Assembly (NCBI RefSeq): GCF_003721515.1 | Contig: NZ_RJJD01000003.1 | Coordinates: 248,001-312,000 of the forward strand | Reading direction: 5' to 3' | Length of the DNA: 64,000 nt | Origin: Rufibacter latericius | GTDB lineage: Bacteria; Bacteroidota; Bacteroidia; Cytophagales; Hymenobacteraceae | In this document: positions 1 to 8,913 of the stretch, one piece after another | Position numbering within the stretch: the first letter of the stretch is position 1 | Layout: every line of letters starts with the position of its first letter | The notes under the pieces: model-generated | Databases searched by the model: none | What the model was told of the DNA's origin: nothing | What the model saw: only the letters and a program-made list of their open reading frames with translations | Made by a program: the position numbers and the translations under genes

Positions 1-2235
1 ACTCCGGCTACGCTGACCATCAGTGCCCGCCCTATCACTGTGAAAGCAGATGACAAGCAAAAGACCTATGGAGATGTAGATCCTGAGTTGACATATGTCA
101 TTACCTCCGGTTCTCTGGTGAACAAGGATGCCTTTGCAGGCGTACTTTCCAGAGCCGAGGGCGAGAAGGTGGGTTCCTATACCATTGACAAGGGAACTCT
201 TGCTTTGGGCGATAATTACGACCTTACCTTCCAAGGAGCCAAACTGACTATTAATAAGAAAGTCGCATCTGTGGTTGTGGATACCAAGACGAAGGTGTAC
301 GGCGACAATGACCCCAGCCTAACCGGCACAGTTACCGGCTTCCTGGCCGCTGACAAAGTGGTCGCCACCTACAGCCGCGCTACCGGAGAGAATGTGAGCA
401 CCTATGCCATCACAGCAGCCTTGGCACCTCAGAATGTGCTAGATAATTACGAGATCACTAACACTTCTGCTACCTTAAACATTACGAAGAAGGCTGCTTC
501 AGTTACTCCAATTGCTAACAGCAAGACTTACGGTAGCTCTGACCCAACCTTAACCGGTAATTTAGCAGGCTTCTTGACTAGTGACAACGTAACAGCTACT
601 TATAGCCGGGCCAAGGGTGAGACAGTAACGGGAGGTCCATACCAAATCTCTGCTACTCTTGCTCCAGTTGGTGTCCTGGGCAACTATGACATCACCTACA
701 ACACGGCCAGCTTCACCATCGGCAAGAAGGAAGCTTCAGTAGTTGTTGCTGCTAAAACGAAGGAGTACGGCGCTGCAGACCCTGAGTTTACAGGCACGCT
801 AACCGGATTCCTGGCCTCTGACAACGTGCAAGCTGCCTACCGCCGCGTTGCTGGTGAAACTGTTAGCGATGGTCCATATGCCATCTCTGCTACGTTGTCT
901 CCCGCTACCGTGTTGAGCAATTACGAGATCTCCAATACTCCAGCTACCCTTACTATCACCAAAAAGGCCCTTGTGGTAACTGCACAAAACACAAGCAAGT
1001 ATTGCGGACAGGTTAACCCACTCTTTACCGTTACTTATGACGGATTTGTGAATAATGAAAGTTCAAGTGTATTGGGAGGAACATTATCCTACTCTACCAC
1101 AGCAAATGTTAGCAGTGGACAAGCTACCTATGATGTAACTCCTGGTGGATTTACCTCTAGTAATTATGCTATAACATTCAGAAAAGGCACTTTGACTGTG
1201 AATGGGGTAACAATAGATGCTTCAGCGAGTGGAAGCCCTGTTCCTGTAGGTTCTAAAGCAACACTCTCTGCTACAGTTTTACCAAATGTTCCTGGGGTTA
1301 ATGTAATATTCAATCTTGACGGCAAAAAAGTTGGTGAGGCACTTACAGGTTCTAATGGGGTGGCAAATTTTGATGTATTGGGTTTGATTACAAATGTCTA
1401 CCAAGTAGAAGCCTCTACGGCAAGCGGATGTGCTAAATACACTGCCTATCTTCCTGTTTATGATCCTAATGGAGGTTTTGTGACAGGTGGCGGCTGGATT
1501 AACTCTCCGGCAGGTGCTTATGTAAAAGATCCAGCAGCAGTCGGTAAAGCTAACTTTGGCTTTGTGTCCAGATACAAAAAAGGTTCCACTACCTTAGATG
1601 GCGAAACAGAGTTCCAGTTCCAGGCAGGTAACTTAAAATTCAATAGTACCTCCTATGAAGCAGCAACCCTCGTTATCAGCGGTGCGAAAGCAAGTTATAG
1701 AGGTGTTGGAACAATAAATGGTACAGGAACTTATAAGTTCACATTAAATGCTATTGATGGCCAAGTAAGTGGCGGTGGAGGCTCCGATAAGATACGCATG
1801 AAAATTACCGATGCAGCCGGAGGGACTGTTTATGATAACCTGATAGGTACAGCAGATAATGCGGATTTGAGTACGGTTACTAGTACTACTTTAGGTGGAG
1901 GTTCTATTGTAATCCATGAGGTTAAAGCGGCTAACGTGAAACAATCTGTAGCAATTATTGAAACACCAATCACCACAGAGGCCAAACTTACCTCTTACCC
2001 TAACCCACTCACCGATGAGGCTTCTGTTGAGTTCAGTGTGGCGCAAGACGAAGCGTACAGCCTGGACATTTATGACATGAAAGGCGGTTTGGTGAAAAAC
2101 CTGCAGAAAGGAAAAGCTGTAGCGAATGAAACCATCACTGCCAAGTGGGATGCCAGATCTACCAACGTAGGTGTCTACATTATCCGGTTGACCACCAACG
2201 ATAAGGTTAAAACTATCCGGGTAGTACGGCAATAA
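1..2235 (+). CDS. MBG-repeat surface adhesin with T9SS sorting domain (5' partial)
   Basis: The frame is open from base 1, so the gene begins upstream; 744 residues are visible. It opens with five Ig-like MBG-type repeats, each marked by a K-x-YG-x-x-DP-like motif and spaced 77-79 residues apart; the fifth is divergent and reads KYCGQVNP. A linker, a GGGWI-containing beta domain (about residues 485-600) and a C-terminal type IX secretion sorting domain (SYPNPLTDEASVEFSV to the end) follow. Such proteins are exported by T9SS and displayed on the cell surface or released, usually for adhesion or gliding. Partner and ligand cannot be read from the sequence. Two hairpins follow the stop codon. 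Confidence 0.9.
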   Translation, partial: TPATLTISARPITVKADDKQKTYGDVDPELTYVITSGSLVNKDAFAGVLSRAEGEKVGSYTIDKGTLALGDNYDLTFQGAKLTINKKVASVVVDTKTKVYGDNDPSLTGTVTGFLAADKVVATYSRATGENVSTYAITAALAPQNVLDNYEITNTSATLNITKKAASVTPIANSKTYGSSDPTLTGNLAGFLTSDNVTATYSRAKGETVTGGPYQISATLAPVGVLGNYDITYNTASFTIGKKEASVVVAAKTKEYGAADPEFTGTLTGFLASDNVQAAYRRVAGETVSDGPYAISATLSPATVLSNYEISNTPATLTITKKALVVTAQNTSKYCGQVNPLFTVTYDGFVNNESSSVLGGTLSYSTTANVSSGQATYDVTPGGFTSSNYAITFRKGTLTVNGVTIDASASGSPVPVGSKATLSATVLPNVPGVNVIFNLDGKKVGEALTGSNGVANFDVLGLITNVYQVEASTASGCAKYTAYLPVYDPNGGFVTGGGWINSPAGAYVKDPAAVGKANFGFVSRYKKGSTTLDGETEFQFQAGNLKFNSTSYEAATLVISGAKASYRGVGTINGTGTYKFTLNAIDGQVSGGGGSDKIRMKITDAAGGTVYDNLIGTADNADLSTVTSTTLGGGSIVIHEVKAANVKQSVAIIETPITTEAKLTSYPNPLTDEASVEFSVAQDEAYSLDIYDMKGGLVKNLQKGKAVANETITAKWDARSTNVGVYIIRLTTNDKVKTIRVVRQ

Positions 2236-2253
2236 CCTTTCGGTACCTTAACT

Positions 2254-2289
2254 AAAAAGCCCCTTGCTTAAAGAAGCAAGGGGCTTTTT
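2254..2289 (+). terminator. Rho-independent terminator after the MBG adhesin
   Basis: Perfect stem AAAAAGCCCCTTGCTT / AAGCAAGGGGCTTTTT with a 4-nt loop and a T-rich tail, 18 nt after the stop codon. Confidence 0.9.
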
Positions 2290-2303
2290 CTTTTATCATA
2301 TTT

Positions 2304-2334
2304 GCTCTCTTTTTCAAAAATGGTCTTAAAATGG
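2304..2334. repeat. Interspersed palindrome, degenerate copy
   Basis: Core TTTTTCAAAAA followed by TGGTCTTAAAA, which matches the right half of the element family; the left flank is poorly kept. Confidence 0.45.
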
Positions 2335-2337
2335 ATA

Positions 2338-2367
2338 AGCCACTGAAGAAATTCTCCTCAGTGGCTT
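2338..2367. terminator. Bidirectional terminator between convergent genes
   Basis: Stem AAGCCACTGA / TCAGTGGCTT with a 10-nt A/T-rich loop and T-runs on both outer sides. It lies between the plus-strand adhesin and the minus-strand gene ending at 2395, so it can serve both. Confidence 0.8.
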
Positions 2368-2394
2368 TTTCGGTATTCTTTAAGAAAAAGGATT

Positions 2395-2646
2395 TTAAGC
2401 TCCTTCGGGTAGCGGCATCACGGAAAGATAAGGTTCAATGACATCCATATAGGAGACGGCGCTGTGGAAGGTGCCTACTACTTCTACGCCGTGCTTGGCC
2501 CAGACTTCTAAAAACGTGTTTTCATACGGATGAAGGGTAATAGACCATCCTTTGAAATGCCGTAGAGCAAGGGCCTCCCCTTTTTGCGCCAACAGCTCTG
2601 CCTGTACCCATGGAGGAAGCTTCCGGAAAAGCGAATGTTCTAACAT
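2395..2646 (-). CDS. Small hypothetical protein (83 aa)
   Basis: Not recognised. The product is a soluble 83-residue protein with no signal peptide or membrane segment, starting MLEHSLFRKLPPWVQAELL. It contains several Trp and Tyr residues and a central run of strand-like segments (SITLHPYENTFLEVWAKHGV) that suggests a small alpha/beta fold. It stands alone on the minus strand, facing the adhesin across a two-way terminator, with about 125 bp to the start side of the pirin gene's 3' end. The reading frame is clean and codon use resembles the neighbours, so I treat it as real, but no function can be assigned. Confidence 0.6.
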   Translation of the reverse strand: MLEHSLFRKLPPWVQAELLAQKGEALALRHFKGWSITLHPYENTFLEVWAKHGVEVVGTFHSAVSYMDVIEPYLSVMPLPEGA

Positions 2647-2773
2647 GCTACTTCTTCAAACTGAGGTTCCTCCCCATAAGGCTTACTTGCAAGATTTAGT
2701 TTCATCCCAAGAAAGGAGTTACCCGTTTTAAAAGCAAATTCCAAAAGGAAGCAGGAAAGGAGAATCGCTAACT

Positions 2774-3640
2774 TCAATCCGAAAAATTCCCCATGCGGCC
2801 CTGCTCGAAATCTTCAATGGCTTGCAGTAATTCCTGGTTGTTGTTCATCACGAAGGGACCGTAGGTAGCCAAGGGTTCTTCTATCGGCTCGCCGGAAAGC
2901 ACTAGGAAGGTGGTGCCTTCTTCAAAGGAGAGCTCTATACCTTCGGCATCCCACCCCATTACCACCAACTGCTTGGTCTGGGCTACCCGGTTGTCATGTA
3001 ACCGAACCTGGCCTTTGACCACGTAGATTCCCGTGTTATAGAAAGCTGGCAAGGAAAGGCTAAGCTGTGCACCTTTGGGTTGCCAAATGTCCAGGATAGT
3101 GATGGGGGAAAAGGTCAGGGCGGGACTCGAAACACCTTCATAGGTCCCTGAAATTACCCGGATGGTACCTTTATCTTGGGCTGTAGACGGAAGAACCGGT
3201 ATGTGGTCTTTTCTCAGTTCCTGGTAGCGGGGCGGAGCCATCTTGTCCTTTTTGGGCACGTTTACCCATAACTGAATCAATTCCAGGATTCCGCCTTGCC
3301 TGGCAAACTCTTTCTCGTGCCGCTCTTCGTGCAGCAGGCCGGCGCCGGCGGTCATCCACTGCACATCGCCTGGACTTAGTTTGCCGCTGTACCCGGCGGT
3401 GTCGCGGTGAGCCAGGGAACCCTGGTACATGATGGTAACCGTTTCGAAGCCGCGGTGGGGGTGCGAGTCTGCTCCCAGGGGCTGATCTGTAGGCTGCACA
3501 TGCATGGGGCCGGTATGGTCAAGGAGCAGGAACGGGCTCAATTGCCTTATTCTGGAACCCGGCATAGGGCTGGTTACCTCGAACCCCTCTCCCACCTTTT
3601 TCTGAACTCCGTCAATGACCTGGAAAATCCTTCGGTTCAT
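2774..3640 (-). CDS. Pirin family protein
   Basis: A 288-residue bicupin of the pirin/YhhW type. The N-terminal cupin carries the metal-site sequence HPHRGFETVTIMYQG and the later His and Glu pair in LLHEERHEKEF; the C-terminal cupin (INTG/VVKGQVRLHD region) is more divergent, as is usual. Family members are cytoplasmic iron-binding proteins, some with quercetin dioxygenase activity; the substrate here is unknown. I chose the ATG at 3640 (MNRRIFQVIDG) over the longer in-frame start at 3697, because the extra 19 residues are atypical and AAGG lies just upstream of 3640. It follows aspA on the same strand, separated by a copy of the interspersed palindrome. Confidence 0.88.
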   Translation of the reverse strand: MNRRIFQVIDGVQKKVGEGFEVTSPMPGSRIRQLSPFLLLDHTGPMHVQPTDQPLGADSHPHRGFETVTIMYQGSLAHRDTAGYSGKLSPGDVQWMTAGAGLLHEERHEKEFARQGGILELIQLWVNVPKKDKMAPPRYQELRKDHIPVLPSTAQDKGTIRVISGTYEGVSSPALTFSPITILDIWQPKGAQLSLSLPAFYNTGIYVVKGQVRLHDNRVAQTKQLVVMGWDAEGIELSFEEGTTFLVLSGEPIEEPLATYGPFVMNNNQELLQAIEDFEQGRMGNFSD

Positions 3641-3703
3641 AAGTACCTTATGTATTGTTGGCGGCAACAGAAGCCTTGGCACAGACTTCCTTCTCACACC
3701 AAC

Positions 3704-3742
3704 TGTTTATGGCTTGTTTTCGTGAAAATAGCTCTTAAACAG
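3704..3742. repeat. Interspersed palindrome copy after aspA
   Basis: Arms GCTTGTTTT and AAAATAGC around loop CGTG, with right flank TCTTAAAC. It ends 11 nt beyond the aspA stop codon and lies upstream of the pirin gene. Confidence 0.75.
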
Positions 3743-3753
3743 GTTTCTTGACT

Positions 3754-5166
3754 TTACCCATTTATGTACACCGGATGGATCATGTTCTCAAAGGAATAGA
3801 TCTCGTCCCATTTCTGCTGGTTGATCAGCTTTCGTTCCTTCACTACAATCTGGTGGATGGATTTACCCGTAGCCTGTGCTTCTTTGGCAATGGAGGCAGA
3901 AGTTTCATACCCCAGAAGCGGGTTCAAGGCGGTCACAATCCCGATACTGCGCATCACCTCTTCGCGGCAGACATCCACGTTGGCCGTGATGCCGTCCACG
4001 CATTTGGTTCGCAGGGTGGTGATGGCGTTGATCATGTAGTTCATGGAAGTGAACAAGCTGAAGGCAATCACCGGCTCCATGACATTTAACTGCAACTGAC
4101 CGGCCTCGGCGGCCATGGAAATGGTGACATCGGCGCCCATGACGTAGAAGGCGGTTTGGTTCACCACCTCCGGAATCACGGGGTTCACTTTGCCAGGCAT
4201 GATGGAGGAACCAGGTTGCATAGGCGGCAGTTTGATCTCGTTCAACCCCGCACGAGGGCCTGAGGAAAGCAGGCGCAAGTCATTGCAAATTTTGGAAATC
4301 TTCAGAGCACTGCGCTTCAGCATAGCCGATACCAGCACATAGGTACCCATGTCTGAAGAGGCCTCAATCAAGTCAGGGGCCAAGGTGATGGGCAGTTTGG
4401 TTATTTGTGCGAGGTATCGGGTACAAAGTTCGGGGTAGCCTTGCGGGGCGTTGATGCTAGTGCCAATGGCGGTTCCGCCCATGTTACACTCCGTGAGTTT
4501 GTGCTGGGCTTCGCGTAAGTGTTTGATATCGTCGTTGATAGTGGTGGCGAAACTGTGGAACTCCTGGCCCAGCGTCATGGGTACGGCATCCTGCAATTGG
4601 GTGCGACCCATTTTCAGGACATCCTTGAATTCCTCGGCTTTGCGCAAAAAGGCTTTCTTCAGATCCGCTAAGGCTTTGAGGTACACATCCACCTTCAGGT
4701 GCACCGCCATCATAATGGCCGTCGGATACGTGTCGTTGGTGGATTGGGAACAGTTGACGTGGTTGTTGGGGTGCAGGAACTCGTACTGTCCCTTCTTATA
4801 TCCCAGGTATTCCAACCCAATGTTGGCGATGACCTCGTTCGCGTTCATGTTTACCGAGGTGCCTGCCCCACCCTGAATCAGATCGGTGACGAATTGGTCC
4901 CGGTACTTTCCCGCAATGAGTTCATCACAGGCAAAGATAATGGCTTCGGCAAGTTTTTGGTCCAGCACTCCCAGATCACGGTTGGCCATGGCTGCGGCTT
5001 TCTTCACGTAGGCAAACGCCACAATGAAAAGCGGCTCAGAAGCATTGGTGATACCGGTGATGTGGAAGTTTTCCAGGGCCCTGAGCGTCTGCACCCCATA
5101 ATAGGCAGTGTTAGGAATCTCTTTCTCGCCCAGGAAATCGTGTTCTATTCTGAAGTCTGTGTTCAT
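3754..5166 (-). CDS. aspA: Aspartate ammonia-lyase
   Basis: A 470-residue cytoplasmic enzyme of the fumarase/aspartase superfamily, which converts L-aspartate to fumarate and ammonia. The signature GSSIMPGKVNP is at residues 319-329, and the other conserved blocks are present: TSVNMNANEVIAN near 103, SQSTNDTYPTA near 140 and the GRTQLQDAVPMTLGQEF block near 187. The length matches AspA (468-478 aa). Fumarase class II is very similar, but the N-terminus (R-x-E-x-D-x-LGEKEIPNTAYYGVQTLRA) and the GRTQLQDAVP form favour aspartase. It is a single gene on the minus strand with palindrome copies on both sides. Confidence 0.93.
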   Translation of the reverse strand: MNTDFRIEHDFLGEKEIPNTAYYGVQTLRALENFHITGITNASEPLFIVAFAYVKKAAAMANRDLGVLDQKLAEAIIFACDELIAGKYRDQFVTDLIQGGAGTSVNMNANEVIANIGLEYLGYKKGQYEFLHPNNHVNCSQSTNDTYPTAIMMAVHLKVDVYLKALADLKKAFLRKAEEFKDVLKMGRTQLQDAVPMTLGQEFHSFATTINDDIKHLREAQHKLTECNMGGTAIGTSINAPQGYPELCTRYLAQITKLPITLAPDLIEASSDMGTYVLVSAMLKRSALKISKICNDLRLLSSGPRAGLNEIKLPPMQPGSSIMPGKVNPVIPEVVNQTAFYVMGADVTISMAAEAGQLQLNVMEPVIAFSLFTSMNYMINAITTLRTKCVDGITANVDVCREEVMRSIGIVTALNPLLGYETSASIAKEAQATGKSIHQIVVKERKLINQQKWDEIYSFENMIHPVYING

Positions 5167-5277
5167 CTAACGTGCTTTAGTATCAGGTGTGTGGGGACTC
5201 CTGTACTTTACCGGTTTTAAATGAACTTTGTTTTAATTCAGCGTAGATGCGGAAACTACGCAGATCTGATGCCGCTG

Positions 5278-5312
5278 TTTTAGCCTTGTTTTGAGCAAAA
5301 CAGCCTCAAAGC
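5278..5312. repeat. Interspersed palindrome copy
   Basis: TTTTAGCCTTGTTTT, loop GAGC, then AAAACAGCCTCAAA. It ends 5 nt beyond the stop codon of the 86-residue gene at 5318. The inner stem is good, while the outer GCC blocks do not pair. Confidence 0.7.
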
Positions 5313-5317
5313 TGGTC

Positions 5318-5578
5318 TTACACCTTAGCAAACTTCACCTTGATAATGGTGGTGAGGTAATCATAGATCTCAGTGACCTCTTTGTCATATAGAAACATGT
5401 TGTAGAAATCGGCCTCTACCTTGCTCACGCGGCAACCGTTCTCCACCATCTGAAAAACCACCTCCCTGATCCGGAGCGGGTGGCCTGCCAGGTTGAGCAT
5501 ACAGGTGGCATCCTGGGCTTCTACCAACAGAAAGAGATGGTGCAGGGCGTCGTCTTCAAAATGCGGCTGTTCTGTCAT
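5318..5578 (-). CDS. Small hypothetical protein (86 aa)
   Basis: Not recognised. It is an acidic, soluble 86-residue protein beginning MTEQPHFEDDALHHLFLL, with no signal peptide or membrane segment. The order of predicted elements (helix, short strands LAGHPLRIREVVFQMV, helix, strand) would fit a small alpha/beta domain. It sits between the DMT-family transporter gene (78 bp upstream on the same strand) and aspA, so it could be transcribed with the transporter. No functional call is possible. Confidence 0.55.
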   Translation of the reverse strand: MTEQPHFEDDALHHLFLLVEAQDATCMLNLAGHPLRIREVVFQMVENGCRVSKVEADFYNMFLYDKEVTEIYDYLTTIIKVKFAKV

Positions 5579-5656
5579 CTTGTATTTTTTGTATTTGGCC
5601 TGAACGCGGACAAACCCGCTTAGGTGCCATTTATACGTACTATTTGCTAAAACTAC

Positions 5657-6544
5657 TCAGGTAATTTCTTTCTTAGGTTTGCTCACCAGGTACACTCCCC
5701 CGAAAATCATGGCCGCATAAAGCGCTTTCTGCCACGTAAACAGGTCTTTGCCCAAACTCACCGCTATGAGAATGGCGAAGACCGGTTGCAGGTAAATGTA
5801 CACGCCCACCAGCGCCGGACTGGCATATTTCATGGCCCACACGTTCAGGAGGTACGCCAGAATGGTCAACGCAAAGACCACAAACGCGATGGCAACCCAG
5901 ATGGAAGCCGGAAAAGTGGCATACTTAGGTTGCATCACCTGCTCCAATCCAAACGGAATCACCCCGATTGACCCTACCAGAAACACCCTGCTCACAACCG
6001 TGATTGGATTATAGCGTTGCATGAGCGGTTTCACCAGTACAAGAAACGCCCCGAAACACGCCGCATTGACCAGCATGAGCACATCGCCCAGGATGTGGCC
6101 TTGTGCGTTGCCCGCTTTCCCCGATATGAGTAACATGGCACCCAGGCCAGCCAGCAGAATGCCTACCATCCTGAAAACCTGGATCCGTTCCTTAAGCAGG
6201 TAAGCCGACAAAAGTACCACCACCACTGGCGACACCGTCTGAATAAGTGAAGCGTTGATAGGCGAGGTCAGGTTAAGCCCGCTGAAGAAAGACAATTGGT
6301 TAAAGGTAATCCCGAAGATGCCGCTAAGAATGACCCTTACCCAGTCGTTTTTGCCCTGGATTTTCTCTTTCACCACAAAAAGAGACAGAGCCCCGAAAAC
6401 CAGCACCGCACTCACCACCCGGATCACAATCAACCCGAAGGGTAGCACAAAGCCGGGCATGATCTCTTTGGCGATGCTGTAATTTGCCCCGTAGATGAGG
6501 GCCACCAGAAACAAGGCGCAGTGCACCTGTACTTGTCTGTTCAT
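5657..6544 (-). CDS. EamA/DMT-family inner-membrane transporter
   Basis: A 295-residue, strongly hydrophobic protein with about ten predicted membrane helices arranged as two EamA repeats (roughly residues 5-140 and 155-290). The internal repeat is visible in the INASLIQTVSPVVVVLLSAYLLKERI and SPALVGVYIYLQPVFAILIAVSLGKD blocks, both typical of the drug/metabolite transporter superfamily. These proteins usually export small metabolites or amino acids; the substrate cannot be predicted. The start at 6544 places the first membrane helix right at the N-terminus, as in relatives. A TACCTTTG promoter box ends only 5 nt upstream of the ATG, so the message may be almost leaderless. Confidence 0.88.
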   Translation of the reverse strand: MNRQVQVHCALFLVALIYGANYSIAKEIMPGFVLPFGLIVIRVVSAVLVFGALSLFVVKEKIQGKNDWVRVILSGIFGITFNQLSFFSGLNLTSPINASLIQTVSPVVVVLLSAYLLKERIQVFRMVGILLAGLGAMLLISGKAGNAQGHILGDVLMLVNAACFGAFLVLVKPLMQRYNPITVVSRVFLVGSIGVIPFGLEQVMQPKYATFPASIWVAIAFVVFALTILAYLLNVWAMKYASPALVGVYIYLQPVFAILIAVSLGKDLFTWQKALYAAMIFGGVYLVSKPKKEIT

Positions 6545-6549
6545 TGCCG

Positions 6550-6557
6550 CAAAGGTA
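6550..6557 (-). promoter_or_regulatory. -7 promoter box for the DMT transporter
   Basis: TACCTTTG on the minus strand matches the Bacteroidota -7 consensus TAnnTTTG. It ends 5 nt before the ATG at 6544. No clear -33 element was found. Confidence 0.5.
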
Positions 6558-6594
6558 GGCAGCAGGAGTTTGCCCCACCTACCCCCACGTACTG

Positions 6595-6631
6595 TTTTAA
6601 AGTTTCTTTCTGTAAATCGGGCTCAAAACAG
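6595..6631. repeat. Interspersed palindrome copy
   Basis: TTTTAAAG, then TTTCTTTCTGTAAATC, then GGGCTCAAAAC: flanks well kept, stem weak. It lies between divergent genes, so it is not a 3' end here. Confidence 0.6.
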
Positions 6632-6801
6632 ATTTCCTAAAACACTAAGTATCAAGAAGTATATCACTTTAAAAGGCCTAATTATTACATTCTCAATACC
6701 TTTTCCCTCCCAGGACACATGACTCGTTTATTTATCGTAAGCAAGAGAAAGAAGGGCTGTAGAAAATAGATTTTAGCTAGCAGGATACGTATTTTTACTC
6801 T

Positions 6802-6809
6802 TACCTTTG
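6802..6809 (+). promoter_or_regulatory. -7 promoter box for the PurF-like gene
   Basis: TACCTTTG matches TAnnTTTG. Transcription would start near 6815, downstream of the possible ATG at 6811, which supports the start at 6898. Confidence 0.55.
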
Positions 6810-6897
6810 CATGCCTTTTCGGCCGAACTCCTTTGCCAAACCGATGGGGCAACCGGATGCCATTGAACACGCGCCTCCGGCTTTAAAACCAATTACC

Positions 6898-8790
6898 ATG
6901 AGTGATGCGATAAAACATGAGTGCGGGATTGCCTTGGTCCGCCTCCGCAAACCCTTAGAATACTACACAGAAAAATACGGCACTCCCATGTACGGCATCC
7001 AGAAGATGTACCTGCTCATGGAGAAGCAACACAACCGCGGTCAGGACGGCGCCGGTTTTGCCAGCATCAAGATCAACGCCACACCCGGCACCGAGTACAT
7101 TGCCCGGTACCGGTCGGTGAAAACCAAGGCGATTGACGCTATTTTTGGGAAAATAAGCGAGAAATACGGCAAGCTGAAACGCAAGTACCCCGAGGAAGCG
7201 AAGAATGTACAATGGCTCAGAGAGAATCTCCCCTTCATGGGCGATGTGTATCTGGGCCATTTGCGTTACGGCACCCACGGCCTAAACAGCGTGGACAACT
7301 GTCACCCCATGGTGCGGGAAAACAACTGGCGCAACAGAAGCCTGGCCGTGGCCGGTAACTTCAACATGACCAACGTAGACGAGCTCTTCAACGTGCTCAC
7401 TGATCTTGGGCAGCACCCGCGCCAGAAGATTGACACCGTTACCGTACTGGAGAAAATAGGCCACTTCCTGGACGAGGAAAACCAGCGCCTCTTTGACTAC
7501 TTCAAACCCGATCACAACAACGAGGAAATCACCGCTCTTATTGAAGAGAACCTGGACCTGCAGCGTGTTTTGCGTAGGGCTTGCAAGGACTTCGATGGTG
7601 GGTACGCCATGGCGGGACTTACCGGTTACGGAGCGGCTTTCGTGGTGCGTGACCCGTCGGGCATTCGGCCGGCTTATTATTACATGGATGACGAGGTAGT
7701 GGTAGTGGCATCGGAGAAACCGGCCATTAAAACCGCCTTCGGGATTGAGTACAGCCAAATCAAGGAAATTTCTCCCGGGCACGCGTTGATCGTGACGAAG
7801 GATGGAGAGGCCGCAGAAAAGGAAGTGCTGCCTGCCTTAGAGAAGAAATCCTGCAGTTTTGAGCGCATCTACTTCTCCCGCGGAAACGACCCTGAGATTT
7901 ACCAGGAACGCAAGATGCTGGGCAAATTGCTGAGTTCCGATGTGTTGAAAGCGGTGGATTACGACCTGGAGAACACTGTTTTCTCCTACATCCCTAACAC
8001 CGCCGAGTCTTCTTTCCTGGGCATGATGGAAGGCGTGGAAGACTATCTGCGTTCTTACCGCCGCCAAGCCATTGCCGAGGCTAATGGCGATATAGACAAA
8101 ATAGAGAACCTTCTCTCCTTCCGGCCGCGGGTAGAGAAACTAGTGATCAAAGACGCGAAACTCCGCACCTTCATCACCGACAACGACTCCCGCGATGACC
8201 TGGTGGCCCACGTCTATGACACCACCTACGAGGTAGTGAAGAAAGGCATTGACACCGTAGTAGTGATTGACGACTCCATTGTGCGTGGCACCACCCTGGA
8301 GAAAAGCATCATAAAGATGCTTGACCGCCTCGGACCGAAAAAGATCATCATCGTGTCCTGCGCCCCACAGATCCGCTACCCAGATTGCTACGGCATTGAC
8401 ATGTCTAAAATGAAGGAGTTTGTGGCCTTCAGAGCCATGATGGGCTTATTGAAAGACAACAACAAGGAATGCCTGGCCACAGAGACCTACCAGAAGTGCC
8501 AGCAGGCCCTGGCTTCCGGAGCCGCCCGCGAGAAGAACTTTGTACAGGAACTCTACGACCAATTCACGCCAGATGAGATCAGCGGCAAGGTGGCGCAGAT
8601 TGTAAAAGCCGCTAATGTCAAAGCCGAGGTTCAGGTCATCTTCCAGACGGTAGAAAACCTGCACGAAGCGATCCCAAACCACTTGGGCGACTGGTACTTC
8701 ACCGGCAACTTCCCTACCCCCGGCGGCATGAAAGTAGTAAACCGTGCTTTCGTGAACTTCATGGAGAACAAGGAGGGAAGAGCTTATTAA
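6898..8790 (+). CDS. Amidophosphoribosyltransferase-like protein (long Bacteroidota PurF form)
   Basis: A 630-residue class II glutamine amidotransferase fused to a phosphoribosyltransferase domain. The N-terminal nucleophile is Cys9 in MSDAIKHECGIALVRL, so a short propeptide would have to be removed, as in Bacillus-type PurF. The glutaminase motif NRGQDGAGFASI and the PRPP-binding motif VVVIDDSIVRGTT (near residue 455) are intact. Canonical PurF (about 470-505 aa) makes phosphoribosylamine in the first step of purine synthesis. This protein is longer, with extra helices between the domains, and belongs to a second form common in Bacteroidota whose role may differ. I start at 6898 because the 29 residues upstream are not family-like and the promoter box lies at 6802. 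Confidence 0.85.
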   Translation: MSDAIKHECGIALVRLRKPLEYYTEKYGTPMYGIQKMYLLMEKQHNRGQDGAGFASIKINATPGTEYIARYRSVKTKAIDAIFGKISEKYGKLKRKYPEEAKNVQWLRENLPFMGDVYLGHLRYGTHGLNSVDNCHPMVRENNWRNRSLAVAGNFNMTNVDELFNVLTDLGQHPRQKIDTVTVLEKIGHFLDEENQRLFDYFKPDHNNEEITALIEENLDLQRVLRRACKDFDGGYAMAGLTGYGAAFVVRDPSGIRPAYYYMDDEVVVVASEKPAIKTAFGIEYSQIKEISPGHALIVTKDGEAAEKEVLPALEKKSCSFERIYFSRGNDPEIYQERKMLGKLLSSDVLKAVDYDLENTVFSYIPNTAESSFLGMMEGVEDYLRSYRRQAIAEANGDIDKIENLLSFRPRVEKLVIKDAKLRTFITDNDSRDDLVAHVYDTTYEVVKKGIDTVVVIDDSIVRGTTLEKSIIKMLDRLGPKKIIIVSCAPQIRYPDCYGIDMSKMKEFVAFRAMMGLLKDNNKECLATETYQKCQQALASGAAREKNFVQELYDQFTPDEISGKVAQIVKAANVKAEVQVIFQTVENLHEAIPNHLGDWYFTGNFPTPGGMKVVNRAFVNFMENKEGRAY

Positions 8791-8841
8791 TGTGCCAATT
8801 TTTCTAAGGTGCTGATGTGCTAGTTAAGCATGTAAAATGAA

Positions 8842-8874
8842 AAAGCGAGCCGGTTCCATAAACCGGCTCGCTTT
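8842..8874 (+). terminator. Rho-independent terminator after the PurF-like gene
   Basis: Perfect 14-bp stem AAAGCGAGCCGGTT / AACCGGCTCGCTTT with loop CCATA, followed by GTTTTA. Confidence 0.85.
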
Positions 8875-8912
8875 GTTTTAAGACCACTTTTCTGAAATAA
8901 GGCCAAAAACGG
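8875..8912. repeat. Interspersed palindrome copy between convergent genes
   Basis: GTTTTAAGACCACTTTT, loop CTG, AAATAAGGCCAAAAAC. It abuts the stop codon of the T9SS protein gene at 8914. Confidence 0.65.
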
Positions 8913-8913
8913 T

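Larger units (their letters stand above)
6545..6897. other. Divergent intergenic region upstream of the DMT transporter and PurF-like gene
   Basis: No gene is seen. It holds a minus-strand promoter box at 6550-6557, a copy of the interspersed palindrome at 6595-6631 and a plus-strand promoter box at 6802-6809. The in-frame ATG at 6811 lies inside the expected transcript start area and is not favoured as a start. Confidence 0.6.

Noticed and set aside
6811-6897. Longer start for the PurF-like gene
   Set aside because: A promoter box at 6802-6809 places the transcript start beyond this ATG, and the nucleophile Cys needs a short propeptide.
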